Of a stretch of 64,000 bases of DNA, positions 53,859 to 64,000 are shown one piece after another. Every line of letters starts with the position of its first letter. The first letter of the stretch is position 1. Source of the stretch: Dehalococcoidia bacterium (GTDB lineage: Bacteria > Chloroflexota > Dehalococcoidia > Lucifugimonadales > Lucifugimonadaceae); assembly GCA_026421185.1 (NCBI GenBank), contig JAPKCH010000004.1, positions 1 to 64,000 on the forward strand. The letters are read 5' to 3'. Both the position numbers and the translations under genes were made by a program. The notes below the pieces were generated by a model. It saw only the letters and a list, made by a program, of their open reading frames with translations, ran no database searches and was not told where the DNA came from.

Positions 53859-54686
53859 ATGACGTTTACCGAACGCTACGTTCATACCGGCAATGTCGCT
53901 CTGAACGTGGCGGAATTCGATTCGCCATCATCAGATGCACCAGTAATGGTGCTTGTTCACGGCTACGGATCGAACTGGAACACTTGGGGGAGAGTTGTAG
54001 ATAAACTCGCCGCCGAATTCCACTTGTTCGCTCTCGACCTTCGAGGGATGGGTCGTTCAGCCAGCTATGGAAAAGGCTCAAGCCGGCAAACTTGGGCCGA
54101 TGACGTAGCAACTGTTATTCCAATGCTCAGCGACGAGCCGGTCTATTTGATCGGGCACTCGCTTGGCGGCTGGGTTACGGCATCGGTTGCCTCCGATCAT
54201 CCAGAGTTAATTTCCAAAGCAATTCTAGTCGAGCCGTACTCCGGAGCCAAATCAGAAGTACGCAAACAGGCACGACAACGCCCACCGGAGCAACGAGGCA
54301 TTCGAGCGCGACAGATCCGATCAGCTCGAACTCCTGAAGATTTGGCCGCATCGGTTTCCGAACAATACGAAGGTGCTTCGGAAGACAGCGTCCGACGCAT
54401 CTCTATCATGTGGTTCCAAATGGACCCAGCACTTGAAGAGGGACCAATCAGCAGATCCGAAGACGAAGAAACCTTCGACGATATGTTCAGCTCGATCAAG
54501 TGCCCAATTCTGATGATTAACGGAGCTGCCGATAAAGGCGGAATCCTCTCGCAAGAAGAGTCGGATCGTATAGAGGGATTGATTCCAGACGCCCGAGTGC
54601 TGTCATGGCCAAAAGTCGGGCACTCACCTCACATCGCTCGTAATCACGATTTCATTCGAGCTACAAAACGCTTCTGGGCTGAATAG
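53859..54686 (+). CDS. Alpha/beta hydrolase
   Basis: LVHGYGSNWNTW; LDLRGMGRS; LIGHSLGGWV. Confidence 0.9.
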   Translation: MTFTERYVHTGNVALNVAEFDSPSSDAPVMVLVHGYGSNWNTWGRVVDKLAAEFHLFALDLRGMGRSASYGKGSSRQTWADDVATVIPMLSDEPVYLIGHSLGGWVTASVASDHPELISKAILVEPYSGAKSEVRKQARQRPPEQRGIRARQIRSARTPEDLAASVSEQYEGASEDSVRRISIMWFQMDPALEEGPISRSEDEETFDDMFSSIKCPILMINGAADKGGILSQEESDRIEGLIPDARVLSWPKVGHSPHIARNHDFIRATKRFWAE

Positions 54687-54734
54687 ATGCATGCCACACT
54701 AAAAGTCGTGTAGCCTTTCGCATCAGAGGACCAC

Positions 54735-55553
54735 GTGAACAACTATCCAGAAAAAATATTCGCCGCCAGCACTGTCAAAGTTAACTACGCTGAAGGACCC
54801 AACAATGGTCCGCCATTGGTATTGATTCACGGTATCGGTGGCAGATGGGTTAACTGGTCATCCGTAATCGATCAATTTGCTGAAAACTGGCACGTTTACG
54901 CAATCGACCTTCGTGGTCATGGGGACACCGGATATGTTGCCGACTCCTATCGATTTATCGACTATCCAATCGAGGTTGTCGAATTCCTAAGAAACGTAGT
55001 CGGTGAGCCAGCGTATCTGGTTGGACACTCATTGGGTGCGGTAACAGCCAGTGGCGTCTGTGCGGTCACTCCAGACCTCGTAGTTGCAGCCGTTCTTGAA
55101 GATCCGCCAATGTATGTAGAGCAAACTGATCAGTTCAAGACCAACTACGAAATCCGAATGAAGAACCTCAACGTAAAAGACACTGCTATCGAGCTTCGGA
55201 AAGCAGATAAGAATTCTTCTGACGAACAGGTTGCAAAACGAGCACTCGCCATCACCAAAGTCGATCCTGAAGTTTGGGAGTTCCCGCAAGATGGTCGACT
55301 CGCCGAATCCTGGGATCCAGACGCTGTGCTCGATGCGATTGACCGCCCAATTCTCCTGATGCAAGCCAACCCCGAGATGGGTGCTGCAATCAGCGATTCA
55401 GAAGCGACTCATGCCGATGATTTACTCAAGCAGGGTCGATACGTTAAGTGGGACGATGTCGGACACGGTATGCACGATGCCCAACCGGAACGATTCGTTC
55501 AGCTAGTAAACGTATTTTTAGGGCAAGTAATTCGCAAACAGGGCAAGAGCTAG
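54735..55553 (+). CDS. Alpha/beta hydrolase (paralog of neighbour)
   Basis: LIHGIGGRWVNWS; IDLRGHGDT; LVGHSLGAVTA. Confidence 0.9.
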   Translation: MNNYPEKIFAASTVKVNYAEGPNNGPPLVLIHGIGGRWVNWSSVIDQFAENWHVYAIDLRGHGDTGYVADSYRFIDYPIEVVEFLRNVVGEPAYLVGHSLGAVTASGVCAVTPDLVVAAVLEDPPMYVEQTDQFKTNYEIRMKNLNVKDTAIELRKADKNSSDEQVAKRALAITKVDPEVWEFPQDGRLAESWDPDAVLDAIDRPILLMQANPEMGAAISDSEATHADDLLKQGRYVKWDDVGHGMHDAQPERFVQLVNVFLGQVIRKQGKS

Positions 55554-56059
55554 TTAAAGAACGCCAATCGCAATCCGTTCAAGAGGACTGCACCGAGAAC
55601 CCCTGCCGCTACATCATCGAACATGATGCCCCATCCGCCCGGCCAAGCTTCGATCTTACGAATGCCCAGCGGCTTAAAAATGTCGAAGGCTCGGAATACG
55701 AAGAATCCGGCGACCATCCATGGCCAGCTCACAGGCAGGAATAACACTGTTATCCATACACCGACCCATTCGTCGATCACTCCGCGCTTGGGATCGTGAT
55801 CGTCTTCGTTGTCGATGTAGTCTGTCGCCCAAACCCCGACAGCAGTCACAATGGCTATCAGAGCAAAGAACCAAACCGAATCGCCATATCCATTAAACAC
55901 GGTCGCATCAAGCAACCAGTAGGAAATGATTGCTGCAAACGTTCCAACAGTCGCAGGAGCCACAAACGGCCATTTACCTGAGCCAAATCCAGTCGCAATT
56001 GTTTCAGCAATGAACGACACAATCGGCTTATTTTGTGATGAATTAGGTGAATTAGACAT
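55550..56059 (-). CDS. pgpA: Phosphatidylglycerophosphatase A family protein
   Basis: ATGFGSGKWPFVAPATVGTFAA; KRGVIDEWVGVW; RAFDIFKPLGIRKIEAWPGGWGIMFDDVAAG. Confidence 0.93.
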   Translation of the reverse strand: MSNSPNSSQNKPIVSFIAETIATGFGSGKWPFVAPATVGTFAAIISYWLLDATVFNGYGDSVWFFALIAIVTAVGVWATDYIDNEDDHDPKRGVIDEWVGVWITVLFLPVSWPWMVAGFFVFRAFDIFKPLGIRKIEAWPGGWGIMFDDVAAGVLGAVLLNGLRLAFFN

Positions 56060-56064
56060 TGTGA

Positions 56065-58827
56065 TCAGCCCGTGTTCTTCAGGCCTGCAGCAACGCCGTT
56101 AATAGACAGCAACAATGCTCGCTCAACCGCCGGGTCCTCACCTTCTGCTGACCTATGTCGCGCCAGCAGTGAAACCTGCAAATAGTTAAGCGGATCAACG
56201 TAGTACTCACGAACAGCGAGTGTTCGTTTCAGCACTGGTTGATGATCGAGCAAGTTTTCCTGCCCTGTAATTTTCAACAGCTCTTGAACTGCTTTATTAC
56301 GTTCATCCTTAATATTTTCGAATATATGGTGCAAGCTGGGATCAACCAGAGTGTCGACGTATCGACCGGCGATCTCCATGCTCGACTTCACAAGTGTCAT
56401 CTCGACGTTTGAAATGAAGGTATTGAAGAACGTCCATTCCTTGAACATTTCAGCGAGGACATCTTCCATTCCCGCCTCCCTAGCTTCACGTAGCGCCTGA
56501 CCTACGCCGAAATATCCAGGGACAATCTGGCGACTTTGCATCCAGCCAAATACCCATGGAATCGCTCGAAGGTCATCGATACTTCGCGAACCATTTGCCA
56601 AGGCACGACGCGCCGGCCTGGATCCAATGTTCATTCCAGCGAGTTCTTCAACCGGCGTGGAATCCATGAAGTAGTCAACGAACCCGTCAATTTCGATCAA
56701 GTCGCGATATTTCACATACGCCTTATCAGAAATCCAATCCATTGCGGTAAACCACTCTTGAAGTTTTTCATCGGAGTAGCGCGGTTCTGTATGCAAGACC
56801 GAAGCCTCTATGACGGCAGCCACCGAGAGTTCTAAGTGATTGCGAGCAAGTTCAGGCAGTCCGTACTTGTCGGATATGACCTCGCCTTGTTCAGTGATTT
56901 TAATTTTCCCGTCGACCGTCGCATACGGCTGCGCCATGATGGCATCCTTTGTTGGGCCTCCACCTCGACCAACACTTCCGCCACGACCGTGGAACAATCG
57001 AATCGACACGCCATGCTTTTGGCCAATAGTTCGCAGTTCACGCTGAGCTTTGTAGAGCTCCCACTGTGAAGTCGTTATCCCGCCGTCTTTGTTCGAATCG
57101 GAATACCCAAGCATCACTTCAACTACACCACCGGAGGTTTTTACAAGTGACTTGATCTCAGGAATCGACAGAAAGCGATCCATCACTTCGTGACTGCGTC
57201 GAAGGTCTTCAATTTCTTCAAATAGCGGCACAACTGAAATACGTGCAATGCTTTCCTCGGGCACCACAAGTCCGGCTTCTTTAGCGAGAACAAGCACTGC
57301 AAGCAGATCGTCGATATCGCGAGTCATCGCAACGATCCAGCTTTCGATAACTGCTTGACCATACTCGTCCTGAGCCTGTCTAACCGTTTCGACCAAATCG
57401 AGAACCTCGGTCGTCTCTGCTGAGAACGTTATCGCTCTCGAACTCAGCACCCGTTTAGAGTTCAACTCTTCCACAAGTCGAGCCGACCGTTCATCCATAG
57501 AAAGACTTCCGAAGCCGCCTTCAATTGAATCAATCCTATCGATGAGTTCATTGACCGCGGCACCCGTAACATCAGCGTGCTGTCGAATGTCCATCGTAGC
57601 GAGCGTCATACCAAACGCAGAAATACGCTGCATTAATCGACGTACCTCACCGTTCGCTGAAGCACTGCTCTCGTTTGCTTCCAGCGAATCTAGCATCAAC
57701 TGAAGATCAGCCAACAATGGCTGAACGTCCGCATACCGAGGCTTGCCCTTAGCCGAACCCTCTACGGCTGCGATGCCGTTAAGCAGTCGCTCGTACATGA
57801 ATGCGCACTTCAGTCGGTAAGGTTCATCCGCGTCGAGATTCCAGAATTCGTCCCACACCGATGGCAGCTCTGCACGATCCTTCTCTATCGAATCGGCCAG
57901 CTCTTTCGTTATTTCGACGATACGAGTCGACTGACTCAGTGTCTGAGCCAAACGAGCAACAGCCGGTGCGAACATTTTGAGCGCACGTTCGTGCTGTAAA
58001 TCGAGAATTTTTCGAGTTAGATCGTGAGTTACGTTGGGATTTCCATCACGATCACCACCAACCCAGGTTCCAAACCGCATTGATCGAGTTGTAGGTTCTC
58101 GAGTTATTCCGAACGTTTCTAACTGATCGTCGAGAGCTTCCTCAACCTCAGCGATCGCAAACGTGAACATGTCTTCCATGTAGTACATGATGTTACGGGC
58201 TTCGGCCGTAGGTTCGGGTCGGGTGTGCCTAAGTTCGTCTGTCTGGAGAATTTCCTCCATGACCTCAGACAATCGTCGATCAATACGACGTGTCTCCGAT
58301 TTCAGTAAACGTGGATTCGAACGCTCGTTCAATAGCTCGCCAACACGGCGAAGTTTGTTCAAAATCGAACGACGTGCAGCTTCTGTAGGATGAGCCGTGT
58401 AAACGGGTCGAACCTCAAGTCTGTTAACTACATCGCTTATCTCAGCGGTCGGAACATTCGCATCACGAATTCGATCAAATGCCTCTTCAAGCCACTCACG
58501 ACGAGGCCCTGCAGCGCCTTTAAATTCGATTCGGTGGTGCTGTTCAGCGACGTTTGCCAAGTGGAAATAGCTGGTGAAAGCCCGAACAGTTCTGATCACG
58601 TGCCAGAGTTCGGTTTTATCAAGCTTATTAATTAGCTCTTCACGAAGTTCAGGATTTGGAGAGTCACGCAACGTACGAGTCGACGATCGAACATACTCAA
58701 CTAGCTCGTAAAGATCGTCGCCCCACAAACTGCGTAACGTCTCCCCGAGCATATCGCCCATACGTCGAATATCAGCTCGAAGATCAGCGTCTTCGCTATC
58801 GAATTGAGTTATATCTCGAGTGCTCAT
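56065..58827 (-). CDS. ppc: Phosphoenolpyruvate carboxylase
   Basis: VYTAHPTEAARRS; GGDRDGNPNV; MLGYSDSNKDGGI; FHGRGGSVGRGGGPT; C-terminal INGVAAGLKNTG. Confidence 0.98.
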   Translation of the reverse strand: MSTRDITQFDSEDADLRADIRRMGDMLGETLRSLWGDDLYELVEYVRSSTRTLRDSPNPELREELINKLDKTELWHVIRTVRAFTSYFHLANVAEQHHRIEFKGAAGPRREWLEEAFDRIRDANVPTAEISDVVNRLEVRPVYTAHPTEAARRSILNKLRRVGELLNERSNPRLLKSETRRIDRRLSEVMEEILQTDELRHTRPEPTAEARNIMYYMEDMFTFAIAEVEEALDDQLETFGITREPTTRSMRFGTWVGGDRDGNPNVTHDLTRKILDLQHERALKMFAPAVARLAQTLSQSTRIVEITKELADSIEKDRAELPSVWDEFWNLDADEPYRLKCAFMYERLLNGIAAVEGSAKGKPRYADVQPLLADLQLMLDSLEANESSASANGEVRRLMQRISAFGMTLATMDIRQHADVTGAAVNELIDRIDSIEGGFGSLSMDERSARLVEELNSKRVLSSRAITFSAETTEVLDLVETVRQAQDEYGQAVIESWIVAMTRDIDDLLAVLVLAKEAGLVVPEESIARISVVPLFEEIEDLRRSHEVMDRFLSIPEIKSLVKTSGGVVEVMLGYSDSNKDGGITTSQWELYKAQRELRTIGQKHGVSIRLFHGRGGSVGRGGGPTKDAIMAQPYATVDGKIKITEQGEVISDKYGLPELARNHLELSVAAVIEASVLHTEPRYSDEKLQEWFTAMDWISDKAYVKYRDLIEIDGFVDYFMDSTPVEELAGMNIGSRPARRALANGSRSIDDLRAIPWVFGWMQSRQIVPGYFGVGQALREAREAGMEDVLAEMFKEWTFFNTFISNVEMTLVKSSMEIAGRYVDTLVDPSLHHIFENIKDERNKAVQELLKITGQENLLDHQPVLKRTLAVREYYVDPLNYLQVSLLARHRSAEGEDPAVERALLLSINGVAAGLKNTG

Positions 58828-58868
58828 TGCTGCAACCTCACATCCGGTCAAATATTACGAATCAACGC

Positions 58869-59642
58869 CTAAAGCCAGGCTGAAGCCCAGCCGAGTGTCT
58901 GCTCAGTATTTCCACTTGGTCCGTACTCGCAACCAACCCAGCCGTCATAACCAATTTCATCGAGATAAGGCAAGATGTGATTGTAGTTGATCTCACCGGT
59001 GCCAGGCTCATTACGACCCGGGTTATCCGCTATCTGAATATGCCTGATGGATGAAAGGTTTTCTTTCACCGTCAATGAAAGTTCGCCCTCCATTATTTGC
59101 ATGTGATAGAAGTCATACAGCACTGCCAAGTTCGGGTGGTTCGCTTCAGCAATCACATCCAAAGCCATCTGTGTGGTGTTCACAAAGAAGCCAGGCTGAT
59201 CTCGTGTGTTGATCGCTTCAACCAGAGCAATCACACCCACTTTTTCAAGCTCTTCTGCCGCATGGCGAATGTTCGCAATAAACGTCTCATGCGCTTCGTC
59301 AGGATCAATATCGTCGATCGGACCACAGCCGATGTTCACACCGATACATCCCAGTCCAGAGGCATATTCAGCGGCCTGAGCTGTCCGTTCCTTATATAGA
59401 TCCATGTGACTGGCTCGAAGCGGAATATTATTTTTGCCTGTATCAGGATCGCTGGTGGGTGAATTGATAATCACGTGCTTGAGATCGTGCTTATTAAGTC
59501 GTTCAACGATCTGGTCGATCTCTAGTGAATAAGGAGCTTGAAGCTCAACACCTTTGAACCCTGCACGAGCAGCCGCTTCATACCTATCTATCAGATCGTA
59601 TTCGTTGAACATCCACTGCAAATTAGCTTCAAGCTTCGGCAT
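58869..59642 (-). CDS. Hydroxypyruvate isomerase-like TIM-barrel protein
   Basis: MPKLEANLQWMFNEYDLIDRYEAAARAGFKGVE; ALVEAINTRDQPGFF; YDFYHMQIMEG; GEINYNHILPYLDEIGYDGWVGCEYGP. Confidence 0.9.
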   Translation of the reverse strand: MPKLEANLQWMFNEYDLIDRYEAAARAGFKGVELQAPYSLEIDQIVERLNKHDLKHVIINSPTSDPDTGKNNIPLRASHMDLYKERTAQAAEYASGLGCIGVNIGCGPIDDIDPDEAHETFIANIRHAAEELEKVGVIALVEAINTRDQPGFFVNTTQMALDVIAEANHPNLAVLYDFYHMQIMEGELSLTVKENLSSIRHIQIADNPGRNEPGTGEINYNHILPYLDEIGYDGWVGCEYGPSGNTEQTLGWASAWL

Positions 59643-59756
59643 CTGTACCCCTCTCACTCACTCCCAAATACGGGCAGTGTGTATTTACGTTTATTGTATG
59701 TACAACATCACATCGTGTTTTGTGCGAATCGTCGGTGAATTTTGTACTCAAGTGAA

Positions 59757-60533
59757 CTAGAGGTACTTCGCAGCCCAAAGCAGACCAGATACTGTATCGC
59801 CTGCAGGAGCGTACTCACATCCAATCCAGCCTTCATAGCCCAATGAGTCGATGTGCGGCAGCAAGAAGTCATAGTTGATTTCACCGCTGCCAGGTTCATG
59901 TCGACCAGGGTTGTCAGCAAGCTGAAAATGGCCAATTACATCCATATTGTTATCGATAGTACGAGTGACATCGCCTTCCATGATTTGCATGTGGTAGATG
60001 TCGTACTGAACTTTCACGTTGTCAGCACCGGTCTCCTCTACCACGGCTCGACTCTGGTTTGTGCGGAATACCGAGTAGCCAGGAATATCTATGGTGTTGA
60101 TAGCTTCCAGCAAAACGGTGATGTCAGATCCTGCGACTGCTTCAGAAGCAAATTTCATATTGTCGACCAGAGTGTTGTGCATCGTTATAGCGCTCACGTT
60201 TGATGTCGCTTTGCCCGCAAGAACCGTAAGTAGCCCGCACTCCAAAACCTTGGCGTATTCAATCGCTTTACCAACACCGTCCTGAAATTCACCAACACGG
60301 TCAGGGAATGAAGCACAACCACGGTCACCCGCATCCCAGTCACCAGCAGGGAAGTCGAAAAGCACCTGAGTCAGATTGTACTTATCGAGCTTATCTTTGA
60401 TCTGTTCAGCCGAATAATCATAAGGAAATAAGTACTCGACACCTTTGAATCCAGCCTTGGCTGCTGCTTCAAATCGGTCTAGGAAATCGACTTCGTTGAA
60501 CATCATCGAAAGGTTTGCGGCAAGATTGGTCAT
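59757..60533 (-). CDS. Hydroxypyruvate isomerase-like TIM-barrel protein (tandem paralog)
   Basis: MTNLAANLSMMFNEVDFLDRFEAAAKAGFKGVEYLFPY; LLEAINTIDIPGY; YDIYHMQIMEGD; GEINYDFLLPHIDSLGYEGWIGCEYAP. Confidence 0.9.
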   Translation of the reverse strand: MTNLAANLSMMFNEVDFLDRFEAAAKAGFKGVEYLFPYDYSAEQIKDKLDKYNLTQVLFDFPAGDWDAGDRGCASFPDRVGEFQDGVGKAIEYAKVLECGLLTVLAGKATSNVSAITMHNTLVDNMKFASEAVAGSDITVLLEAINTIDIPGYSVFRTNQSRAVVEETGADNVKVQYDIYHMQIMEGDVTRTIDNNMDVIGHFQLADNPGRHEPGSGEINYDFLLPHIDSLGYEGWIGCEYAPAGDTVSGLLWAAKYL

Positions 60534-60671
60534 AGGTCATGATTCTCCGGGAGTCTCTCTGACGAAACAGAGGGTTGGTCGTCTATTTCCAGCACTAAGA
60601 TAAAGAAACCTCGTGCCGGAGTTACCCAATCATACTGGCAGATTGGGCAAGACAGACAAGTACAACCCGTT

Positions 60672-61472
60672 CTAGTAGTAGATCGCCGTGCCCACACCGC
60701 CACCAGCAGCGATGCCATCGCCATTAATTGCTATCGAAAGCGGTGAAGCGAGCATGGCTACAACGTATGCGATATCGGATGCATCAATGAGTGTTCGGGA
60801 AGAATTCCCTTGAGCCATCATCGCCTCAATTTCGCTCTCGCTTACGCCCTCTTCCAAAGCACGCTTGGCTATTACGCCTTCAGTGGCTTCAGTGCGAGTC
60901 ATCCCGGGATGAATCACGGTTACGTTGATGCCATGTGGTCCCAATTCATCTGCAAGATTTTTCGTCATCGCGGTAACGGCTACGTTTCGCATCGAGCCGA
61001 CAACAGTGCCGGTGCTGCGTGACGCTAATCCAGATATGTTGATAATTCGCCCCCAACCTTGCTTAGTCATGACGGGCGCGACTTCTCTTGCACAGCGCAA
61101 GTAGCCCATAACTTTCACGTTCATGTGATCGCTGAACTCTTCGGTCGTGACACCAGCAAGCGTTGGAACGGTGCTCTGGCCTCCGGGACGAGCTGCGCAG
61201 TTCACGAGAATATCGATGCCACCCATGATATTTTTTGCTTCAGTAATAAGTGCGTTAACGCTGTCGTCCGATCCGGTATCTGTAGAAACGCCGGTAACCA
61301 TAGAACCTGTTTCGTTGGTTAACTCTTCCGCAGTCGCATCGAGTGCGTTCTGTCCACGAGCAGATATAACGACTGACACGCCCTCTGCTGCCAACACACG
61401 AGCAATTGCCTTCCCGATACCTCGACTACCACCAGTAACTATTGCGCGCTTACCAAGAAGTTTGAGATCCAT
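60672..61472 (-). CDS. SDR family oxidoreductase
   Basis: MDLKLLGKRAIVTGGSRGIGKAIARVLAAEG; GINVTVIHPGMTRTE; INGDGIAAGGGVG. Confidence 0.85.
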   Translation of the reverse strand: MDLKLLGKRAIVTGGSRGIGKAIARVLAAEGVSVVISARGQNALDATAEELTNETGSMVTGVSTDTGSDDSVNALITEAKNIMGGIDILVNCAARPGGQSTVPTLAGVTTEEFSDHMNVKVMGYLRCAREVAPVMTKQGWGRIINISGLASRSTGTVVGSMRNVAVTAMTKNLADELGPHGINVTVIHPGMTRTEATEGVIAKRALEEGVSESEIEAMMAQGNSSRTLIDASDIAYVVAMLASPLSIAINGDGIAAGGGVGTAIYY

Positions 61473-61549
61473 AACGCTGTTTCCTGAGTCCTTGCTCGTT
61501 ATATACATTGCCCCTGCACACACAACCGGCTTCTCGATAGGAGTCCGGC

Positions 61550-61675
61550 GAAGCCGAGGGGTATGGTTTCTCATTCTCCCTGAGGAGAAGGACGGGATGA
61601 GGGAGAAATCGATTGCAGTTTACTCCTGAGATTCCACCCTCACCTAAATCCTTTCACCCGGGAGAGGACTTCTAC
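61550..61675. repeat. Degenerate dispersed hairpin repeat cluster
   Basis: ctcattctccctgaggagaaggacgggatgaggg and caccctcacctaaatcctttcacccgggagagga. Confidence 0.45.
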
Positions 61676-61691
61676 TATCGAAAATTCTTGG

Positions 61692-63122
61692 CTATCCAAC
61701 CACACTCGGTCGTTGCTTCCAAAAGTTCGTTTCGCCTTCGAATGCGCTCGCCAATTGAAGCAAGCCCATCTCATCGCGAGGTCGACTTACTAGTTGCAAC
61801 CCAACAGGCAATTCGTCTTTGGTAAAACCTGCCGGAATCGACATAGCGGGGAGTCCAGTTACTGATATTGTGTAGCATGGCCACATCCAGTCGAGGTACG
61901 TTTCAGGTACTACACCGTTGATATCGGCAGGGTACTCAAGGTCGATAGAAAATGGTGGAACCGAAGTGACTGGGAGTGCGAGGAATTCGTACTTGTCAAA
62001 GAACTTCATCAACTGTTCCCACAAACGAGTACGAAGTCGTTCAGCGTGAGCGACGTCGATTGCCAACATCTTCAGTCCTTGATCAGCGTTCCATACGACT
62101 GTTTCTTTCAACTTGCTGCGGTGATCTCGCATATGAGCTTCATGTTTTATTCCGAAGCTGTAAGCACGAAGCGCCTGAAATATTTGGTCGGTAGTCGAAA
62201 GATCAGGTTCATCATCTTCAACAATACAACCTAGGTCTTCGAAAACGTGCTTTTGAGCTTCAGTGACACGACTACTCTCAGCATCGATAGGCCGACCGCC
62301 AAGATCCTTACTCCAAGCGATTCGTACTCCCTTGAAATCACGTTCCAGCGAACCGGCGTAGCCAGCACCAGATTCTCTAAGTGATAGTGGCGACCTAACA
62401 TCGTCTCCCGCCATGACGCTTAACTGGAGAGCCACATCGTCTACAGTTCGCCCCATTGGGCCGTCCGTAGAGAGTGTTGACCAACCTAAATCACCGCCAA
62501 CAGCAGGAACCCTGCCCGGGCTAGGCCGGATACCAACCACGTTCGACCATGCAGCCGGGTTGCGTAGCGATCCACCTAAGTCAGATCCTGTGGCGATCGT
62601 CGTCATACCGGTCGCAAGCGCAACACCAGCGCCACCCGAGCTACCACCGCACGTCTTGCTCACGTCGTACGGATTTTTTGTTGAACCAAACACAGGATTG
62701 AACGTTTGAGAACCTGCTCCAAATTCCGGAGTATTCGATTTGCCGAGCACAATAGCACCGGCTTTTTTCACTCGTTCTACGATGAGCGCATCCGAAGTAG
62801 GAACGAAATCTTTGTAAATCAGCGAACCCTGAGTTGTGAGAATGCCTTTGGTGTTCTGCAAATCCTTGATGGCAATTGGAAGGCCGTAAAGAGGACCCAT
62901 TTTTTCGCCAGCCATTCGGGCCATATCTGCCTCACACGCCTGCTTTAACGCTGATTCTGCATCCAAAGTGACCATCGCATTTACGGCGGGGTTTACTCGT
63001 TCGATCTGCTCCAAATGAGCTTGAACAAGTTCCTCCGACAGAACTTCGCCATCAGCAATCAACTTCGCCTGCTCACGAGCAGTTTTGAATATCAATTCCG
63101 AATTCGTTGAACTATCCGACAA
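61692..63122 (-). CDS. Amidase (amidase signature family)
   Basis: GLPIAIKDLQNTKGILTTQGSLIYKD; GGSSGGAGVALATGMTTIATGSDLGGSLRNPAAW; GPMGRTVDDVA. Confidence 0.95.
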   Translation of the reverse strand: MSDSSTNSELIFKTAREQAKLIADGEVLSEELVQAHLEQIERVNPAVNAMVTLDAESALKQACEADMARMAGEKMGPLYGLPIAIKDLQNTKGILTTQGSLIYKDFVPTSDALIVERVKKAGAIVLGKSNTPEFGAGSQTFNPVFGSTKNPYDVSKTCGGSSGGAGVALATGMTTIATGSDLGGSLRNPAAWSNVVGIRPSPGRVPAVGGDLGWSTLSTDGPMGRTVDDVALQLSVMAGDDVRSPLSLRESGAGYAGSLERDFKGVRIAWSKDLGGRPIDAESSRVTEAQKHVFEDLGCIVEDDEPDLSTTDQIFQALRAYSFGIKHEAHMRDHRSKLKETVVWNADQGLKMLAIDVAHAERLRTRLWEQLMKFFDKYEFLALPVTSVPPFSIDLEYPADINGVVPETYLDWMWPCYTISVTGLPAMSIPAGFTKDELPVGLQLVSRPRDEMGLLQLASAFEGETNFWKQRPSVVG

Positions 63123-63203
63123 ATCTAAAACTCCTACAAATCACCGACATCAACAAGAAAACAAGCCAACGGCTCTAAACATGTCTTCAATGTCGGTGGC
63201 ACA

Positions 63204-63240
63204 TATAAAACGATCCCCATCCGAAAACGGTGGGGATCGT
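63204..63240 (-). terminator. Rho-independent terminator downstream of the cysteine synthase-like gene
   Basis: Minus strand: cgatccccaccgttttcggatggggatcgttttat. Confidence 0.75.
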
Positions 63241-63263
63241 GATACTAACCTGAAATTAAGAGG

Positions 63264-64000
63264 TTACCACCAAGTCTTGCCTTCGATTTCCGACTGCTTG
63301 AACTTGAAGTCTTCACCGTAAATACCCGTAGACAAATACTTCCATCCGCCATCAGCGAACATGCAAACGATCTTGCCTTCACGCCCTTCCTTAGACCACT
63401 TCTGCGCAATCTTGCGAGCAGTAGCGAACGTTGCTCCCGAGGAAACACCGACGAAGTAACCCGCATCAGTAAGCAACCGACGTGTCCAGTAGAATGCTTC
63501 TTCACCGTCTACGAGAATTCGACTATCAAGCTTATCTAGATCGAGAATTGGGGGGATGAATCCATGTTCGATTGAACGCAATCCTTGCACTTTATCGTCG
63601 GGGTGCGGAGCGGTTGCGACGATCTCTACGTTTGGGTTGTGCTCTTTAAGAGCCTTACCAACACCCATCAACGTTCCGCCGGTACCTAGGCCAGCTACAA
63701 AAGCGTCGACATCTGGCATATCACGGGCAATCTCAGGCCCCGTCGTCGTGTAGTGGGCTTTCGGATTCGCAAGATTTCCGTACTGAAACGGCATGTAGTA
63801 CGAAGGGTTTTCTTCTGCAAGTTGCTTTGCAACAATAATCGATTCATTCGTACCTTTGTCCTTGTGCGAAAGAATTACCTCAGCACCGAACGCCTGCAAC
63901 AGTTGCACCCGTTCAGGCGGCACGCTCGCAGGCATAACAACTTTTACGTCGTATCCTTTGATTCGCCCGATCATCGCCAAACCCAACCCGGTATTACCCG
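63264..64000 (-). CDS. Cysteine synthase/PLP-dependent beta-family enzyme (5' end beyond window)
   Basis: GNTGLGLAMIGRIKGYDVKVVMPASVPPERVQLLQAFGAEVILS; GLGTGGTLMGVGKALKE; VGVSSGATFATARKIA; frame open to window end. Confidence 0.92.
   Translation of the reverse strand, partial: GNTGLGLAMIGRIKGYDVKVVMPASVPPERVQLLQAFGAEVILSHKDKGTNESIIVAKQLAEENPSYYMPFQYGNLANPKAHYTTTGPEIARDMPDVDAFVAGLGTGGTLMGVGKALKEHNPNVEIVATAPHPDDKVQGLRSIEHGFIPPILDLDKLDSRILVDGEEAFYWTRRLLTDAGYFVGVSSGATFATARKIAQKWSKEGREGKIVCMFADGGWKYLSTGIYGEDFKFKQSEIEGKTWW

Overview
This 64 kb window looks like an ordinary, gene-dense bacterial chromosome segment. The gene content (several enolase-superfamily paralogs, DUF1015, a sortase, CtaA/CtaB, many short lipoproteins) resembles a marine Chloroflexota lineage such as SAR202, but that assignment is inference only. 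Core genes I recognise: tsaD, ctaA/ctaB, infC-rpmI-rplT, ftsH, trpA-aroH-DAHP synthase, ribF, tyrS, ligA, pth, serS, lysS, rsmD, coaD, polA, mutM, tRNA-Ser(UGA), sucCD, pgpA and ppc. Catabolic and accessory genes: two intact enolase-superfamily enzymes, a DapA-like protein, an HpcH/HpaI aldolase, SDRs, a metallophosphoesterase, tandem hydroxypyruvate-isomerase-like genes, an amidase, arsM, an APH-like kinase, a sortase and a secreted metallopeptidase. I see no CRISPR array, prophage, integron, transposase or large defense island. The best leads are: (i) infC apparently starting at an in-frame AUA with a well-placed Shine-Dalgarno; (ii) an MFS gene apparently starting at CUG; (iii) DapA-like, enolase-like and peroxiredoxin-like proteins that have lost canonical catalytic residues; (iv) several decayed genes (enolase, amidinotransferase, DUF2075 helicase, nitroreductase and peroxiredoxin remnants); (v) long near-perfect inverted repeats and a degenerate dispersed hairpin repeat. 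I did not find a convincing new multigene system.
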